Source of the DNA: a bacterium
GTDB lineage: Bacteria; Bacillota; Bacilli; Lactobacillales; Streptococcaceae
Length of the DNA stretch: 16,699 nt
Assembly (NCBI GenBank): GCA_905221215.1
Contig: CAJNCI010000019.1
Coordinates: 1 to 16,699 of the forward strand
Reading direction: 5' to 3'
Shown here: positions 9,758 to 16,699 of the stretch, piece by piece
Layout of the letters: every line of letters starts with the position of its first letter
Position numbering within the stretch: position 1 is the first letter of the stretch
Made by a program: the position numbers and the translations under genes
Notes under the pieces: generated by a model
Told to the model about the DNA's origin: nothing
The model's input: only the letters and a program-made list of their open reading frames with translations
Database searches by the model: none

Positions 9758-11164
9758 TTAGTAGTCCAAGTCATCCGCATGACCAGCTCCATTTCCGACA
9801 AAGTAGCCTGTCTTACAGTTAAGGGTAAAGAGATAGGTCCCATCTGGCTTGTAGAGATTATAATAACCATTGCCGTTAACGATATTGACACGTTCAAGGA
9901 TATATTGGTCTCCAGTGATATAGCCACGTGAACGTGAAGTCGCTAGGATTTGTTCCAAGACACCATCAGCAAAATCCCATGCAGAATTGTTACTATCATC
10001 AATAGCAGATTGATTGTAGGCAACACGACTGGCACTTCTTTGAACAGCAACACCCGCACTTGATAGGCCCATATTGACTTCACTGCGAGTACTTCTAGTC
10101 TCATTTGAGGTAGCATTTGAACTACTTGGTTTTGTCTCACTAGTTGTATTTGAACTTGCTTGGCTAGAGCTTGAACTGCTAGTTTGACTTGAACTTGAGC
10201 TAGAAGCACTTGTTTGCTGGCTCTTACCTAGACTAATAGCCTTATCTAGCACTTTATCAAGCTCCGTATTTCCAGTTTTAATCTCTGTAAATTTAGCATC
10301 AGATTTAGCTTTGGCATTGGTATCCAGAACACCATCAACAATAGCTGGTTTTTCAAATTGAGCATTGACATCTTGAATGGCCTTGATTTGCGTTGCTAGA
10401 CTATCATATTTAGATTTGGCAAGCGTATGCTCACGGCTACCTTCTAGCTTATCAAGCAAGGTCTTGAGTTGGCTCAACTTATCAAACTGACTATTTTTCA
10501 AAGCTGTTTTATTGCTATCTGTATAGAAGGCATCATAAAGTGTATTAAAATCATCCACATCTGATTGATTGGCTGTAGTTGATTGAGAAGTTTCAATTTC
10601 CTTGGTCGAGCGATTCACTTGACGATAGACATAATAAGCACTGACACAGATAAGCACTGATACAAGCGCCAAAGCGGTCAAAACAAAGCCTTTTTTACTT
10701 TTCTTTTCTGAGTCCTCCTGATCCAGACGAGAAAGGTTTTGCTCCTCTTCCACTTCCTCAGTCATGTCTGTTAGATTCTCATCCTCTAGCACTATAGGAT
10801 CCCAGTCTTTATCCTCATCGTCCAAAGGCAAGGGTGGTAAGATGTCTTCAGAAGATGGAACTTCCTCCAAAGAAGCTTCTGACTCTTCTACAGCCTCACG
10901 CATCTCTTGAATTAAATCATCCAGACTCTGAGTTTCAACTAACTCCTCTTTTTTGTATTGGCGAGTCGCAAACTTATCTGCTTCAATTTCATCTTTGTGT
11001 TGTTTGACATACTTGTCCAAAATGGAATCCTCAGGCAAGACTCCTGCTTCCACTTCTTCATTTTTACGAATCGCTTGACCAACTGTTAACTCTTTTGCTT
11101 CATCAAAATCAAATCGCGGTTCTTGGTTTTCTTTTTTATGACGATTCCGTCTTTTCTTACTCAT
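9758..11164 (-). CDS. mapZ: Mid-cell-anchored protein MapZ (LocZ)
   Basis: A bitopic membrane protein that forms rings at future division sites and positions FtsZ in streptococci. The 468-residue product has a charged cytoplasmic N-terminus (1-157) with the conserved start region [11 protein letters not shown]67 and T78 (in ATRQY and ETQSLDD) match the positions reported as StkP phosphorylation sites in pneumococcus. One membrane helix spans about 159-180. Outside lie a helical segment (about 200-312), a Ser/Thr-rich linker (about 318-360), and a C-terminal domain (about 370-468; MapZ C-terminal, peptidoglycan-binding) ending [18 protein letters not shown] precedes the ATG at 11164, 12 bp after the methyltransferase gene. 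The Ser-rich linker is low complexity and probably length-variable between strains. Confidence 0.95.
   Translation of the reverse strand: MSKKRRNRHKKENQEPRFDFDEAKELTVGQAIRKNEEVEAGVLPEDSILDKYVKQHKDEIEADKFATRQYKKEELVETQSLDDLIQEMREAVEESEASLEEVPSSEDILPPLPLDDEDKDWDPIVLEDENLTDMTEEVEEEQNLSRLDQEDSEKKSKKGFVLTALALVSVLICVSAYYVYRQVNRSTKEIETSQSTTANQSDVDDFNTLYDAFYTDSNKTALKNSQFDKLSQLKTLLDKLEGSREHTLAKSKYDSLATQIKAIQDVNAQFEKPAIVDGVLDTNAKAKSDAKFTEIKTGNTELDKVLDKAISLGKSQQTSASSSSSSQTSSSSSSQASSNTTSETKPSSSNATSNETRSTRSEVNMGLSSAGVAVQRSASRVAYNQSAIDDSNNSAWDFADGVLEQILATSRSRGYITGDQYILERVNIVNGNGYYNLYKPDGTYLFTLNCKTGYFVGNGAGHADDLDY
10085..10213 (-). repeat. Low-complexity Ser/Thr-rich coding tract in mapZ
   Basis: A run of Ser, Thr, Gln and Ala codons encodes the flexible extracellular linker of MapZ (about residues 318-360). 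The DNA shows imperfect short repeats (AGCTCAAGT-like on the coding strand), a likely site for slippage-driven length change. Confidence 0.7.
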
Positions 11165-11176
11165 GAGTATCCCTTT

Positions 11177-12334
11177 CTATTTTACCTCTTGCCGTTTAAC
11201 ACGTTGACCAAAATATTGATACAGATCCACTTTCAAGGTTCCGTTGTATAACTTACGTTTCTTATCCGCCTGACTACCGTACTTGGTCTCAAATGCTTCA
11301 TCACTAGTTAGGATAAATTTGCTCCAAGTTTTCAGCGGTGCAAATACTTGCCCCATCTCAGCATAGAGCTTGGTAACTCCTGCATCATCTGATAAACGTT
11401 CTCCATAAGGCGGATTTGAGATAATCACTCCATTGATTTTATCGGAACGCAAATCCTGCACCCGCATCTGTTTAAAAATAATATTACCTGCAACTCCTGC
11501 AGCCTGGGCATTAGCCTTGGCAATTTCCACCATACGTGCATCGATATCACAGCCCATAATATCCAATTCCAGCTCACGATCTACTTTCTTAGCTGCCTCT
11601 GTGCGAACTTCTTGGATCAAGCGGTCGCTAATCCAGTTCCATTCCTCAAATGCAAAAGAGCGACGAAGACCTGGTGCCATCTTTCTGGCAATCATGACTG
11701 CCTCGATACAGAACGTTCCTGAACCACAAGTCGGATCAATCAAAGGCTTGTCTGGATACCAGTTAGAAAGTTGCAAAATAGCTGCCGCCATGTTCTCCTT
11801 GATAGGGGCTCCACCTTTTTCGGTACGATAGCCACGTTTAAAGAGACTAGAGCCTGTCGTATCAATCATGACAGTTGCCACATCTTTCAGGATAGAGACC
11901 TCTATCTTGAACTCAGAACCAGTTTCCATCAAAGGAACACCTTCTGGACGGGCGTAGTGTTTCTGTAATTTCTTGACAACAGCTTTCTTAGAAATAGCCT
12001 GCACACTTGGCTCATTGTGTAGTTTAGACTTAACACATTTGGCTTTGGAAATCGGGAACCGAGCTCCGAGTGGTAAATAATTTTCCCAATCTAAAGCGAA
12101 AACTCCCTGAAACAGCTCTTCAAAAGTCTTAGCTTGGAAAGTTCCTACGATAATTTTGATACGATCTGCTGCCCGAAGCCAGAGGTTGGTTTCGATAATA
12201 GCTCTCACGTCTCCTTGAAAACGAACACGACCATTTTCAACCTGACAATCGTAGCCCAACTCTCGCACTTCTCGTCCCACAACAGCTTCAAGACCTGCTG
12301 CCACAGTTGCAATTAAATTAAATTCTTTTTTCAT
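11177..12334 (-). CDS. THUMP-domain class I SAM-dependent RNA methyltransferase (YpsC / RlmL N-terminal type)
   Basis: Predicted 23S rRNA guanine-N2 methyltransferase, related to Bacillus YpsC and to the N-terminal half of E. coli RlmL; the exact target base is inferred from family only. The 385-residue protein has a ferredoxin-like/THUMP region (about 1-160), then a Rossmann methyltransferase domain: SAM motif I DPTCGSGTF (200-208), acidic motif II GCDIDARM (261-268), and catalytic SNPPYGERL (306-314). I start at the ATG at 12334, giving MKKEFNLIAT as expected. A TTG at 12349 would add five residues but sits only 2 bases after the AAAGG sequence. AAAGG is 17 bases from the ATG, with a palindrome between. 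It lies between rnpB and mapZ. Confidence 0.88.
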   Translation of the reverse strand: MKKEFNLIATVAAGLEAVVGREVRELGYDCQVENGRVRFQGDVRAIIETNLWLRAADRIKIIVGTFQAKTFEELFQGVFALDWENYLPLGARFPISKAKCVKSKLHNEPSVQAISKKAVVKKLQKHYARPEGVPLMETGSEFKIEVSILKDVATVMIDTTGSSLFKRGYRTEKGGAPIKENMAAAILQLSNWYPDKPLIDPTCGSGTFCIEAVMIARKMAPGLRRSFAFEEWNWISDRLIQEVRTEAAKKVDRELELDIMGCDIDARMVEIAKANAQAAGVAGNIIFKQMRVQDLRSDKINGVIISNPPYGERLSDDAGVTKLYAEMGQVFAPLKTWSKFILTSDEAFETKYGSQADKKRKLYNGTLKVDLYQYFGQRVKRQEVK

Positions 12335-12340
12335 GTTACA

Positions 12341-12352
12341 GTCTTGCAAGAC
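12341..12352 (-). other. Perfect 12-bp palindrome between the ribosome-binding sequence and start of the methyltransferase gene
   Basis: GTCTTGCAAGAC reads the same on both strands. In the RNA it can form a 4-5 bp stem with a TGCA loop. It separates AAAGG (12353-12357) from the ATG at 12334; folding would shorten the effective spacing from 17 to about 5 bases. Whether it is functional is unknown. Confidence 0.45.
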
Positions 12353-12371
12353 CTTTCTATATGTCCACTTT

Positions 12372-12408
12372 AAAAAATGAGGTTGAGAAAATTTCTCAGC
12401 CCCAACCT
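12372..12408 (-). terminator. Rho-independent terminator of rnpB
   Basis: On the minus strand AGGT and ACCT arms flank an inner TGAGA/TCTCA hairpin with a bulge, followed by TCA and six T residues (12372-12377). It begins just after the 3' end of the RNase P RNA. It lies about 38 bp before the methyltransferase start, so that gene needs read-through or its own weak promoter; I see no good -35/-10 in the gap. Confidence 0.75.
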
Positions 12409-12804
12409 ATATGCAATTTTCTATAAGCCATGTTTTGTTCCAGAAGTGACTAGGACCACTTCCTTCGATAATCATCTGTCTACCACTAACAGCTCTAGCT
12501 GATAGCAGTCAGAATACTACGTTCGTTTCCGCGTACTCCATGCCCCGACCAAAATTTGGGTTGCTAGCTTGAGGGGTTTACCGCGTTCCACTCTCTCCGT
12601 TTCCAGAAAGACTCCGTCACTGTGGCACTTTCAAGCCTACTCTGACTTATCCAAGGACTTAGCCATTTCAACTGCCGTAACGATTTCTCGTCCCTAGGCT
12701 TATGGTTTCGCCTAGCACAAACACTACAGGCATCACAGCCTGTGCTAGCATGGACTTTCCTCATGAGAAGAAATTCTCCTCACGCGATTATCCAAAAATT
12801 GCAC
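12409..12804 (-). ncRNA. rnpB: RNase P RNA (type B)
   Basis: Catalytic RNA of RNase P, which removes the 5' leader of tRNA precursors. On the minus strand the conserved 5' P4 strand GAGGAAAGTCCATGC (about 12757-12771) is present. So are the internal ACAGATGATTATCGAAGG (about 12470) and the 3' P4 segment ACAAAACATGGCTTATAG (about 12422-12439). The 5' segment TGCAATTTTTGG (about 12792-12803) can pair with the 3' AAAATTGCA (about 12411-12419) to form P1, which sets the ends within a few bases. About 395 nt is the normal size of Bacillus-type RNase P RNA in streptococci. Open frames inside it are not genes. Only about 15 bp separate its 5' end from the gpsB stop. Confidence 0.95.
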
Positions 12805-12819
12805 ATCTCAAATAACTAC

Positions 12820-13149
12820 TTAGAAATCTGAGTTATCTAAAATTTGTTTACCAAACACTTCTTTTTCAAGACGATTCAAGCGTTTCAAAATATCAAAATT
12901 CGTCATAGAACTTGTAGTTGCCGCTTCAATAGGCTCTGCTTGAACTGGTGAAGGTTTCGGTTTACGAGCTAGTTCTTCCTTCAAATCCGCAATTTCCTGA
13001 CGAAGTGACTTGACCAAGGCAGCATAGGTTTCATAATCCTTAATGACATCGTCTAAAAACTCATCAACTTCTACCTTGCTATACCCACGGACTTCACGTC
13101 CAAACTCTTGTTCAAAAATATCTTTCGCTGAAAAAATAATACTTGCCAT
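12820..13149 (-). CDS. gpsB: Cell-division regulator GpsB
   Basis: A small cytoplasmic DivIVA-like protein that coordinates septal and peripheral peptidoglycan synthesis by binding the cytoplasmic tails of penicillin-binding proteins and that affects StkP activity in streptococci. The 109-residue product has the N-terminal groove motif [18 protein letters not shown] (18-35), a coiled coil (about 36-62), a Pro/Ala-rich linker (about 63-82), and the C-terminal trimerisation helix [16 protein letters not shown] (85-100). I chose the ATG at 13149: GGAG lies about 7 bases upstream, and the other in-frame ATG (13161) overlaps that ribosome-binding sequence. pbp1a, a likely functional partner, is about 1.3 kb away. 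Confidence 0.95.
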   Translation of the reverse strand: MASIIFSAKDIFEQEFGREVRGYSKVEVDEFLDDVIKDYETYAALVKSLRQEIADLKEELARKPKPSPVQAEPIEAATTSSMTNFDILKRLNRLEKEVFGKQILDNSDF

Positions 13150-13178
13150 GTCTCTCTCCATTCTCGCTTGCTAGTATT

Positions 13179-13208
13179 ATTATATAAAAAAAGGCAAACA
13201 AAAATCAA
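13179..13208 (-). promoter_or_regulatory. Promoter for gpsB (and possibly rnpB)
   Basis: The minus strand has TTGATT (13203-13208), an 18-bp spacer, and a perfect TATAAT (13179-13184), about 30 bp before the gpsB ATG. No comparable promoter was found directly ahead of rnpB, so this may drive both. Confidence 0.7.
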
Positions 13209-13218
13209 GGTCAAAGCT

Positions 13219-13746
13219 TCAATTTTCGGAAAAATTTTCAGCAAGTTCATTTAGCTGATCAAATGTTAATCTCTTTATAAAATAGTCCTCTTGATTTTTC
13301 ATCTTTTGGTAAAAATAAGCTAGTTTCGTCTCATTTTCTTCATCATAAAAAAGATAGGAACTGTTCGTATTTTCCAGTAAAAACTGCTGGTAATCTCTTA
13401 ACTGCCCCTTGTGTTCATAGCGAGGATAGGCATATTTGACAAAGTCTACCTGCTTAAAGCGGCTCAGTTTCATCTGATTGCCTTCATTCCAATTTTCCCC
13501 ATGGGTTTCAAAAGCAAAAATGGTGGCCAACTGGAAATCGTACTCTGTCTTCATCTCCTGAGCAACCTCTAAAACCCAATATTCAAAGCCCAAAGTCCCT
13601 GTAAATACAAGCCAAGTCACCCCATCTTCTGCCATAGCTTCTAAATCCCTACGTATCGCTTTTTTAATCAATTTAAGACGAGGATCCTTGTCAGAAAACA
13701 AACCCAAATCAAAAGCAGAATAGCCCAAAACCAAAGCTGTAGTCAT
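13219..13746 (-). CDS. DUF1273 (YpsA-like, SLOG superfamily) protein
   Basis: A 175-residue cytoplasmic protein of the family that includes Bacillus YpsA, linked there to cell division. The fold is Rossmann-like SLOG, probably binding a nucleotide-type ligand; no reaction is established. Visible family features are [13 protein letters not shown] (5-17), [12 protein letters not shown] (47-58, with G53 and E55, positions important in YpsA as I recall), and [13 protein letters not shown] (79-91). I start at the ATG at 13746, preceded by AAAGGG at good spacing; the longer in-frame ATG at 13830 would overlap the divergent recU gene. It sits between gpsB and recU-pbp1a, an order shared with Bacillus relatives and consistent with a division or cell-wall role. 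Confidence 0.88.
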   Translation of the reverse strand: MTTALVLGYSAFDLGLFSDKDPRLKLIKKAIRRDLEAMAEDGVTWLVFTGTLGFEYWVLEVAQEMKTEYDFQLATIFAFETHGENWNEGNQMKLSRFKQVDFVKYAYPRYEHKGQLRDYQQFLLENTNSSYLFYDEENETKLAYFYQKMKNQEDYFIKRLTFDQLNELAENFSEN

Positions 13747-13771
13747 TTTTAACCCTTTCTGTGCAAATTTA

Positions 13772-13780
13772 TGATATAAT
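13772..13780 (+). promoter_or_regulatory. Extended -10 promoter for recU-pbp1a
   Basis: The plus strand reads TGATATAAT (TG at 13772-13773, TATAAT at 13775-13780). No good -35 lies 17 bp upstream. Transcription would start near 13787. The complementary AT-rich sequence probably also holds the -10 of the divergent DUF1273 gene, but I cannot place that one with confidence. Confidence 0.6.
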
Positions 13781-13812
13781 AGAGTGATGTTATTGTACCA
13801 ATAAGGAGAATT

Positions 13813-14409
13813 ATGGTCAACTATCCTCATAAAATTTCATCACAAAAAAGACAAACATCTCTTTCTCAACCCAAAAATTTCGCAAATCGAGGAATGTCTT
13901 TTGAAAAGATGATCAATTCTACCAACGACTACTATTTGTCTCAGGGCTTGGCTGTTATACACAAGAAACCAACCCCTATTCAAATCGTACGAGTGGACTA
14001 TCCACAACGAAGTCGTGCCAAGATTGTTGAAGCCTATTTTCGACAAGCTTCAACGACAGACTATTCTGGCGTTTATAAGGGATATTACATCGACTTTGAA
14101 GCCAAGGAAACAAAACAAAAACGTGCGATTCCGATGAAAAATTTCCATCCACATCAGATTCAGCATATGGAACAAGTCCTTGCCCAACAAGGAATCTGCT
14201 TTGTCCTTCTTCACTTTTCTTCTCTGCAAGAAACCTACTTATTGCCGGCATTCGATTTGATTCGCTTCTATCATCAAGATAAGGGACAAAAATCAATGCC
14301 ACTTGGATATATTCGAGAATATGGATATGAAATCAAGGCTGGTGCCTTCCCTCAAATTCCCTATCTCAATGTTATCAAAGAACATTTATTAGGTGGTAAA
14401 ACAAGATGA
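13813..14409 (+). CDS. recU: Holliday junction resolvase RecU
   Basis: Structure-specific endonuclease that resolves Holliday junctions in recombination and repair, the Gram-positive counterpart of RuvC. The 198-residue protein has an N-terminal region with [11 protein letters not shown] (25-35). The nuclease core carries D83 ([10 protein letters not shown]) and the E96-x-K98 pair in YIDFEAKET, with the same spacing as the catalytic D-E-K residues of Bacillus Rec[10 protein letters not shown] follows at about 115-123. AAGGAG lies about 6 bases before the ATG at 13813. The stop overlaps the pbp1a start by 4 bp (ATGA), the conserved recU-pbp pairing of Firmicutes. Confidence 0.95.
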   Translation: MVNYPHKISSQKRQTSLSQPKNFANRGMSFEKMINSTNDYYLSQGLAVIHKKPTPIQIVRVDYPQRSRAKIVEAYFRQASTTDYSGVYKGYYIDFEAKETKQKRAIPMKNFHPHQIQHMEQVLAQQGICFVLLHFSSLQETYLLPAFDLIRFYHQDKGQKSMPLGYIREYGYEIKAGAFPQIPYLNVIKEHLLGGKTR

Positions 14410-16562
14410 ACAAACAAACTATCCTGCGAATAGCTAAGTATGTGAGTATCTGCTTCTTAACTTTATTTATCACAGCAGTTATGCTGGGAGGAGGCATATT
14501 TCTCTATTACGTCAGCAAAGCCCCAGCCCTATCTGAGAGCAAATTAGTCGCAACCACGTCTAGTAAGATTTTCGATAGTAAAAACGAACTGATTGCCGAT
14601 CTGGGCTCTGAACGCCGAGTAAACGCTCAGGCCAACGAAATTCCTACTGATTTGGTCAAGGCTATCGTATCGATCGAAGACCATCGTTTTTTCGATCATC
14701 GCGGTGTCGATACCATCCGAATTATAGGAGCTTTTTTACGTAACTTACAAAACAACTCCCTCCAGGGAGGATCAACCCTTACCCAACAATTAATTAAGTT
14801 GACCTATTTCTCAACTTCCACTTCTGATCAGACCATTTCACGTAAAGCCCAGGAAGCTTGGTTGGCTGTTCAATTAGAGCAAAAAACCACAAAACAAGAA
14901 ATTCTGACCTACTACGTGAATAAAGTTTACATGTCTAACGGAAACTATGGAATGCAGACGGCTGCCCAAAACTATTACGGCAAAGATTTGAGAGAACTAT
15001 CACTACCTCAACTTGCCCTACTAGCAGGAATGCCACAGGCTCCGAATCAATACGATCCCTATTCTCATCCAGAAGCTGCCCTTGACCGTCGTAACTTGGT
15101 ACTTTCAGAGATGAAAGGTCAAGGCTACATTTCTGCCGAACAGTATGAGAAGGCTATTAATACCCCTATTACTGATGGACTCCAAAGTTTGAAATCAGTC
15201 AATAGCTATCCAGCATATATGGACAATTATCTCAAAGAGGTTATCGACCAAGTAGAACAAGAAACTGGCTATAACCTTCTAACTACTGGGATGGATGTTT
15301 ACACAAATGTAGACCAAGAAGCTCAAAAACATCTGTGGGATATCTACAACTCCGATCAATACGTCTCTTACCCTGACGATGATTTGCAAGTCGCATCCAC
15401 GGTCGTAGATGTTTCAAATGGTAAAGTCATTGCCCAACTTGGAGCTCGTCACCAAGCAAGTAACGTTTCATTTGGTACCAACCAAGCTGTGGAAACCAAT
15501 CGTGACTGGGGTTCAACAATGAAACCAATCACCGATTATGCACCTGCCATAGAATACGGTGTTTATGATTCCACTGCAACTATGGTTAATGATATTCCTT
15601 ATAACTATCCAGGAACAAGCACACCTGTCTACAACTGGGATCGAGCATATTTCGGTAATATTACTCTGCAATATGCCCTTCAACAATCTCGTAACGTACC
15701 TGCCGTTGAGACACTAAACAAGGTTGGTTTAGATAAAGCCAAAAGTTTCCTAAACGGTTTGGGAATCGACTATCCAAGTATTCACTACTCAAATGCTATT
15801 TCAAGTAATACTACCGAATCTAGCAAACAGTACGGGGCAAGTAGTGAAAAAATGGCCACTGCCTATGCCGCATTCGCGAACGGCGGTATTTACCACAAAC
15901 CAATGTATATCAATAAGGTTGTCTTTAGCGATGGTAGCGAGAAAGAATTTTCTGACCCTGGCACAAGAGCCATGAAAGAAACGACTGCTTACATGATGAC
16001 AGAGATGATGAAAACAGTCTTGACTTACGGAACTGGTCGCGGTGCCTACCTACCTTGGCTTCCTCAAGCTGGTAAAACAGGTACCTCGAACTATACAGAT
16101 GAAGAAATCGAAAACCATATCAAGACGACTCAGTTTGTAGCACCTGATGAAATGTTTGTAGGTTATACACGTAAATATTCAATGGCTGTATGGACAGGCT
16201 ACACCAATCGTCTCACACCAATTGTAGGGGATGGTCTCACAGTTGCTGCCAAAGTCTATCGTGCTATGATGACTTCCCTCTCTCAAAATGACCATCCTGG
16301 AGATTGGACAATGCCTGAAGGAGTCTACAGAAGTGGTGAATTCGTCTTTTTGAACGGTGCCAAGAATGCTTGGGCTACACCTTCTACCCAACAAACACAG
16401 TCAGTAGAGAACCCCTCTACAACAGCTGAAAGTTCAACTACACAGGCAAACACCACAGTAGGACAACAACCCAACAGTGCTCCAGTAACTGATCCAAATC
16501 AAGGACAGCCTGTACAACAAGCACCACAAACTCCTCAATTTCAACAACAACCACAACAGTAA
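14406..16562 (+). CDS. pbp1a: Penicillin-binding protein 1a (class A, bifunctional)
   Basis: Polymerises lipid II into glycan strands and crosslinks them; a major beta-lactam target in pneumococcus. The 718-residue protein has a short cytoplasmic tail and a membrane anchor (about 12-36). A GT51 glycosyltransferase domain (about 55-235) carries catalytic E91 in [10 protein letters not shown] and [12 protein letters not shown] (120-131). The transpeptidase domain (about 300-640) has S370-TMK, S428-R-N, and K557-T-G-T. T371 and P432 are the penicillin-sensitive residues, while the loop after KTG reads T574-T-Q-F, against T-S-Q-F in R6 as I recall. The tail (about 655-718) is Gln/Thr/Pro-rich. 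Transcripts run into the hairpin of the downstream IS end. Confidence 0.97.
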   Translation: MNKQTILRIAKYVSICFLTLFITAVMLGGGIFLYYVSKAPALSESKLVATTSSKIFDSKNELIADLGSERRVNAQANEIPTDLVKAIVSIEDHRFFDHRGVDTIRIIGAFLRNLQNNSLQGGSTLTQQLIKLTYFSTSTSDQTISRKAQEAWLAVQLEQKTTKQEILTYYVNKVYMSNGNYGMQTAAQNYYGKDLRELSLPQLALLAGMPQAPNQYDPYSHPEAALDRRNLVLSEMKGQGYISAEQYEKAINTPITDGLQSLKSVNSYPAYMDNYLKEVIDQVEQETGYNLLTTGMDVYTNVDQEAQKHLWDIYNSDQYVSYPDDDLQVASTVVDVSNGKVIAQLGARHQASNVSFGTNQAVETNRDWGSTMKPITDYAPAIEYGVYDSTATMVNDIPYNYPGTSTPVYNWDRAYFGNITLQYALQQSRNVPAVETLNKVGLDKAKSFLNGLGIDYPSIHYSNAISSNTTESSKQYGASSEKMATAYAAFANGGIYHKPMYINKVVFSDGSEKEFSDPGTRAMKETTAYMMTEMMKTVLTYGTGRGAYLPWLPQAGKTGTSNYTDEEIENHIKTTQFVAPDEMFVGYTRKYSMAVWTGYTNRLTPIVGDGLTVAAKVYRAMMTSLSQNDHPGDWTMPEGVYRSGEFVFLNGAKNAWATPSTQQTQSVENPSTTAESSTTQANTTVGQQPNSAPVTDPNQGQPVQQAPQTPQFQQQPQQ

Positions 16563-16588
16563 AAAAAATCCTGAGAGTTAGAAATTCT

Positions 16589-16645
16589 GGCTCTATAATA
16601 TTTGTAGTGGGTAAATCCCCTGTAGATATTATGGAGCCTATTTTT
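16589..16645 (+). terminator. Long hairpin with T-run downstream of pbp1a, inside an ISL3-like end
   Basis: 16589-16601 pairs with 16626-16638 over 13 bp (one G-T pair), closing a loop with a GGG/CCC inner pairing, and is followed by TATTTTTG. It fits a Rho-independent terminator for recU-pbp1a. No other terminator is seen between the pbp1a stop and this point. The same hairpin may insulate the IS from outside transcription. Confidence 0.7.
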
Positions 16646-16671
16646 GTGTAGAAAAAAAGTCCCATATGACC

Positions 16672-16677
16672 TATAAT
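16672..16677 (+). promoter_or_regulatory. Possible -10 box of the IS transposase
   Basis: A perfect TATAAT on the plus strand inside the IS left end, after the outer hairpin and near the expected transposase start beyond the window. No convincing -35 was found. Confidence 0.3.
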
Positions 16678-16699
16678 GAAAAGCGACAAAACAACTCAT

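Larger units (their letters stand above)
16589..16699 (+). mobile_element. Left end of a second ISL3-like insertion sequence, running off the window
   Basis: GGCTCT (16589-16594), 8 bases, TGTAGTGGGT (16603-16612) repeats the layout of the IS end at 54-77 in inverted orientation. An inner, partly matching inverted copy ends in GGAGCC at 16638. The following AT-rich stretch has no open frame of note up to 16699 and looks like the leader before a transposase gene. The 8 bases before it (gaaattct) would be the target duplication. The call rests on similarity to the left-hand end and on memory of streptococcal ISL3 ends; no transposase codons are visible here. Confidence 0.5.

Noticed and set aside
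11433..11831. 132-codon plus-strand open frame antisense to the methyltransferase gene
   Set aside because: It is a shadow of a conserved coding region and has no supporting start signals.
12564..12764. 66-codon open frame on the minus strand
   Set aside because: It lies wholly within the RNase P RNA, whose conserved elements explain the sequence.
16438..16689. 83-codon minus-strand open frame covering the pbp1a tail and the downstream hairpin
   Set aside because: It is antisense to the low-complexity pbp1a end and spans the IS end; the product is a low-complexity valine-rich artefact.

Overview
The window looks like chromosome of a Mitis-group streptococcus (Streptococcus pneumoniae or a close relative such as S. 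mitis or S. pseudopneumoniae). The evidence is the gene content and order (recU-pbp1a divergent from a DUF1273 gene, gpsB, rnpB, a THUMP methyltransferase, mapZ, gnd, ritR, a choline-binding protein, the mevalonate operon, liaFSR), low GC, and a choline-binding surface protein. As far as I recall the pneumococcal R6 proteins, the products here differ from them at many positions (PBP1a C-terminus, RitR receiver domain). That favours a mitis-like strain over a typical pneumococcus, but this is from memory and not from an alignment.

Layout, left to right. Positions 1-77 are the end of an ISL3-family insertion sequence: the last 13 codons of a plus-strand transposase and its terminal inverted repeat. 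Positions 176-2512 hold liaF-liaS-liaR on the minus strand, a cell-envelope stress three-component system. Positions 2589-6390 hold mvaK1-mvaD-mvaK2-fni on the minus strand, four overlapping genes that take mevalonate to IPP/DMAPP. Positions 6513-7454 encode a secreted choline-binding protein with a near-consensus promoter. Positions 7557-9682 hold gnd and ritR, 9758-11164 mapZ, 11177-12334 a THUMP-domain RNA methyltransferase, 12409-12804 rnpB (RNase P RNA), and 12820-13149 gpsB. A DUF1273/YpsA-like gene (13219-13746) is divergent from recU-pbp1a (13813-16562, plus strand). From 16589 a second ISL3-like end begins and runs off the window.

Many of the genes serve cell-wall growth and division: PBP1a makes peptidoglycan, GpsB coordinates septal and peripheral synthesis, MapZ positions FtsZ, LiaFSR senses envelope damage, and the mevalonate operon supplies isoprenoid precursor for undecaprenyl phosphate. 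gnd/ritR link NADPH production with a redox-responsive orphan regulator.

I see no previously undescribed multi-gene system. The main points of interest are the matched ISL3-type ends at the two edges (the window resembles a contig broken at repeats), the orphan regulator RitR with Asn in place of the phospho-acceptor Asp and a Cys at 128, the chain of overlapping mevalonate genes with a terminator built into the last codons, the PBP1a active-site residues, and a hairpin between the ribosome-binding sequence and start of the methyltransferase gene.
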